DNA from: Paracoccus fistulariae
GTDB taxonomy: Bacteria > Pseudomonadota > Alphaproteobacteria > Rhodobacterales > Rhodobacteraceae
DNA length: 64,000 nt
NCBI RefSeq assembly: GCF_028553785.1
Contig: NZ_CP067136.1
Location: forward strand, 62,001-126,000
Direction: 5' to 3'
A model generated the notes under the pieces. That model was not told where the DNA came from and searched no databases. It saw only the letters and a program-made list of their open reading frames with translations. Each line of letters starts with the position of its first letter. Position 1 is the stretch's first letter. The position numbers and the translations under genes are program-made. Shown here one piece after another: positions 61,744 to 64,000 of this stretch.

Positions 61744-62135
61744 GTAATTCGGCCTTTCGCAGAGTTCGGGAAACGCCTGACACGCTTTCGCGGTTCCGTG
61801 TAAACGGCGGCATATCCCGGGAATGGGACGGCAAAAGCCGTAAGCTGTTCTGTCTGGAATTTCGGGAAGATTAAGGTGGGTGTCCATCACGTTTTTGTCA
61901 AGCATCGGAGCCACGGCAGTGGCGGCTGGCCGGTCAGATGGGAAAAAACCGGCGGGAATGCTTGAAATTCGGGGGCAATCACGTTTATGCGACATGTTAG
62001 CGTAAGGACCCGGTGAAAGCCCGGGTGGCTCTTCCGGCCGCTGATCCGCCGGACAACCTGTTAATTATAGGCCCAAACTGCACTGCCGGACCGTCTTGCG
62101 AAAGACAATCCGAGGCCGGGTATTGGACTGCTCAT
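61744..62135. other. Intergenic region between divergent rpoH and sulP-type genes
   Basis: The 392-bp gap holds the regulatory DNA of both genes. On the rpoH strand a TTGACA lies at about 61898-61893, without a good -10 at 17 bp. A hairpin ACCCGG-N7-CCGGGT lies near 62008-62026. The sulP side contains TTAATTATAGG near 62060. No gene is seen. Confidence 0.5.
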
Positions 62136-63632
62136 ATGATCTCTTTTTCTGAATACCGTCAGCAATGGTTCGGTAATATTCGCGGCGATGTGCTTGCCGG
62201 GATCGTCGTCGCACTGGCGCTGATCCCCGAAGCCATCTCTTTCAGCATCATCGCGGGGGTGGACCCCAAGATCGGGCTTTATGCCTCATTCTCGATTGCG
62301 GTTCTGATCGCCTTTACCGGCGGCCGACCGGGCATGATCTCGGCCGCGACGGCGGCCACGGCGGTGCTGATGATCACGCTGGTCAAGGATTACGGGCTGG
62401 AATACCTGCTGGCGGCGACGGTGCTGGCGGGGCTTCTGCAGATCCTTGCCGGGCTGCTGAGGCTGGGGCGGTTCATGCGCTTTGTCTCGCGTTCGGTGAT
62501 GACGGGCTTCGTCAATGCGCTGGCGATCCTGATCTTCATGGCGCAACTGCCGGAACTGATCCCGGGCAATCCCGGCGTCAGCTGGCTGACCTATCTGCTG
62601 GTGGCGGCGGGTCTGGCGATCATCTATCTGTTCCCGCGCATCACGACCGCCGTGCCGTCGCCGCTGGTGGCCATCATGGTGCTGACGGCGCTGGTGCTGG
62701 CGATGGGCTGGGATGTCCGCACCGTCGGCGATCTGGGCGAGCTGCCCGATACGCTGCCGGTCTTTCTGATCCCGGATGTGCCGCTGAACCTGACCACGCT
62801 GCAGATCATCCTGCCCTATTCGGCGGCGATTGCCGTGGTCGGTCTGCTGGAAAGCCTGATGACGCAGAATATCGTCGATGACCTGACCGATACGAAATCG
62901 GATCGCGATCAGGAATGCGTCGGGCAGGGCATCGCCAATACCGTGACCGGCTTTATCGGCGGCATGGCGGGCTGTGCCATGATCGGCCAGTCGATCATCA
63001 ATGTGAAATCCGGGGGGCGCGGTCGCCTGTCGGCCTTTACCGCCGGTGTGGTGCTGCTGATCCTGGTGGTGGGCCTGGGCGATTTCGTGGCCCGGATCCC
63101 GATGCCCGCGCTGGTGGCGATCATGATCATGGTCTCGATCGGCACCTTTTCCTGGTCCTCGATCACCTCGCTGCGGACGCATCCGCGCTCATCCTCGATC
63201 GTCATGATCGCGACGGTGGTGACCGTGGTTTACACCCATAATCTGGCCATCGGCGTGCTGGTGGGCGTCCTGCTGTCTGGCATTTTCTTCGCGGGCAAGA
63301 TCGCCCAGCTGTTCCGCATGTCCTCGACCCTGTCCGATGACGGGCGGCAGCGGACCTATGTGCTGGAAGGGCAGCTTTTCTATGGCTCGGTCGAGGATTT
63401 CAGCAATGCCTTTGACTTCCGCGAGGCGCTGGACCGTGTCATCATCGATGTCAGCGGGGCGCATATCTGGGATATCAGCTCTGTTCAGGCGCTGGATATG
63501 GTGATCCTGAAATTCCGCCGCGAAGGGGCCGAGGTTCAGGTCGTCGGCATGAATGAGGCGACCGAAACGCTGGTCGATAAACTGGCCATCCATGACAAGC
63601 CGGGCGCCATGGACAAGCTGCTGGGCCACTGA
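62136..63632 (+). CDS. SulP-family anion transporter with STAS domain
   Basis: A 498-residue SLC26/SulP transporter. The membrane domain of about 10-12 helices spans residues 15-420 with family motifs [20 protein letters not shown] and [16 protein letters not shown]. The C-terminal STAS domain (about residues 435-498) includes [17 protein letters not shown]. Members carry sulfate, bicarbonate or other anions and the sequence alone does not decide. ATG at 62136 was chosen because it immediately precedes the family-like start. The ribosome site is weak. A universal stress protein gene follows after 12 bp. Confidence 0.9.
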   Translation: MISFSEYRQQWFGNIRGDVLAGIVVALALIPEAISFSIIAGVDPKIGLYASFSIAVLIAFTGGRPGMISAATAATAVLMITLVKDYGLEYLLAATVLAGLLQILAGLLRLGRFMRFVSRSVMTGFVNALAILIFMAQLPELIPGNPGVSWLTYLLVAAGLAIIYLFPRITTAVPSPLVAIMVLTALVLAMGWDVRTVGDLGELPDTLPVFLIPDVPLNLTTLQIILPYSAAIAVVGLLESLMTQNIVDDLTDTKSDRDQECVGQGIANTVTGFIGGMAGCAMIGQSIINVKSGGRGRLSAFTAGVVLLILVVGLGDFVARIPMPALVAIMIMVSIGTFSWSSITSLRTHPRSSSIVMIATVVTVVYTHNLAIGVLVGVLLSGIFFAGKIAQLFRMSSTLSDDGRQRTYVLEGQLFYGSVEDFSNAFDFREALDRVIIDVSGAHIWDISSVQALDMVILKFRREGAEVQVVGMNEATETLVDKLAIHDKPGAMDKLLGH

Positions 63633-63644
63633 GGAGAAAGACCT

Positions 63645-64000
63645 ATGGACAAGATTCTGACATTGCTGGACGGTTCGGTCTATTCCGAAAGCCTGTGCCA
63701 TTACACGGCCTGGATCGCCAGAAAGCTGAACACTGGGGTCGAGGCGATGCATGTTCTGGGCCGCCGGGAAGGCGCGGGTTCGACCGATCTTTCCGGCTCG
63801 CTGCGGCTTGGGGCCCGGACCGCCCTGTTGCAGGAACTGTCACAGCTGGACGAACAGCATGCCAAGCTGGCCCGCGAAAAGGGCTATGCGATCCTGGAGG
63901 ATGCCAAGGCGATCCTGCAGGCCGACGGGGTGGAACAGGTCAGCACGCGGCTGCGCAACGGCGATCTGCTGGATGCCGTGCGAGAGCTGGAGGGCGATAT
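63645..64000 (+). CDS. Universal stress protein (UspA family), partial
   Basis: The first 118 residues of a UspA-like protein, cut by the window end. The start MDKILTLLDGSVYSESLCHY fits the first strand and helix of the family, with a strong GAGGAGAAAGACCT site. It is coupled to the SulP gene. Such pairs of anion transporter and UspA protein recur in bacteria and may reflect control of transport by a nucleotide-binding partner, which is inference. Confidence 0.85.
   Translation, partial: MDKILTLLDGSVYSESLCHYTAWIARKLNTGVEAMHVLGRREGAGSTDLSGSLRLGARTALLQELSQLDEQHAKLAREKGYAILEDAKAILQADGVEQVSTRLRNGDLLDAVRELEGD

Overview
The window looks like a chromosomal segment of Paracoccus or a close relative (Rhodobacterales, Alphaproteobacteria). 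The reasons are high GC, the nuo gene order with small genes between the subunits as in the Paracoccus nqo cluster, a fused double-domain NarK, RNase J instead of an RNase E-only set, and a suf cluster of Rhodobacterales type. No phage, insertion sequence or CRISPR array was seen.

Layout. 1-3599 (minus): start of an fdnGH-type respiratory formate dehydrogenase. Its alpha subunit is read through an in-frame UGA as selenocysteine, with a bacterial SECIS hairpin directly downstream. 3844-3926: tRNA-Leu(UAG) with a terminator, then a small XRE-like regulator, a siderophore-interacting flavoreductase and a ComM/YifB ATPase. 7276-15831 (plus): coaBC followed by a tightly overlapped Fe-S assembly operon (IscS-type desulfurase, sufB, ybjQ-like, sufC, sufD, two membrane proteins, sufS). 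15935-17149: a DadA-like dehydrogenase. 17171-29261 (minus): a dissimilatory nitrate reductase operon narK(fused)-narGHJI, followed by a parvulin, a DUF2478-type protein, a small membrane protein and a Crp/Fnr regulator. 29634-35280: two MerR regulators, each beside an enzyme gene (alpha/beta hydrolase; Old Yellow Enzyme) with a MerR-type promoter, then a decayed DJ-1/PfpI gene and a MATE exporter.

35359-35698 holds a promoter, a run of strong hairpins and a terminator but no convincing ORF, so it is a candidate structured ncRNA just upstream of the respiratory complex I operon. That operon (35910-54284, plus) carries all 14 nuo subunit genes in the order A B C D E F G H I J K L M N. Nine small extra genes lie between them: a 34-codon ORF, an HhH membrane protein, a DUF5337-like protein, two lipoproteins, a DUF5333-like secreted protein, two short proteins and a Cys-less AhpD-fold protein. 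birA, coaX and rnj follow without a break. The window ends with trmB, an amidase, a conserved membrane protein, rpoH, a SulP transporter and a universal stress protein cut by the window edge.

Together, formate dehydrogenase and complex I feed quinol, the nar enzyme oxidises it with nitrate taken up by NarK, and the suf genes supply the many Fe-S clusters these enzymes need. Most genes belong to known families. The observations most worth a second look are the Sec-decoded formate dehydrogenase, the candidate ncRNA before nuoA, the duplicated HhH module in nuoE and the next gene, the altered regulator arrangement around nar, and the matched MerR promoters.
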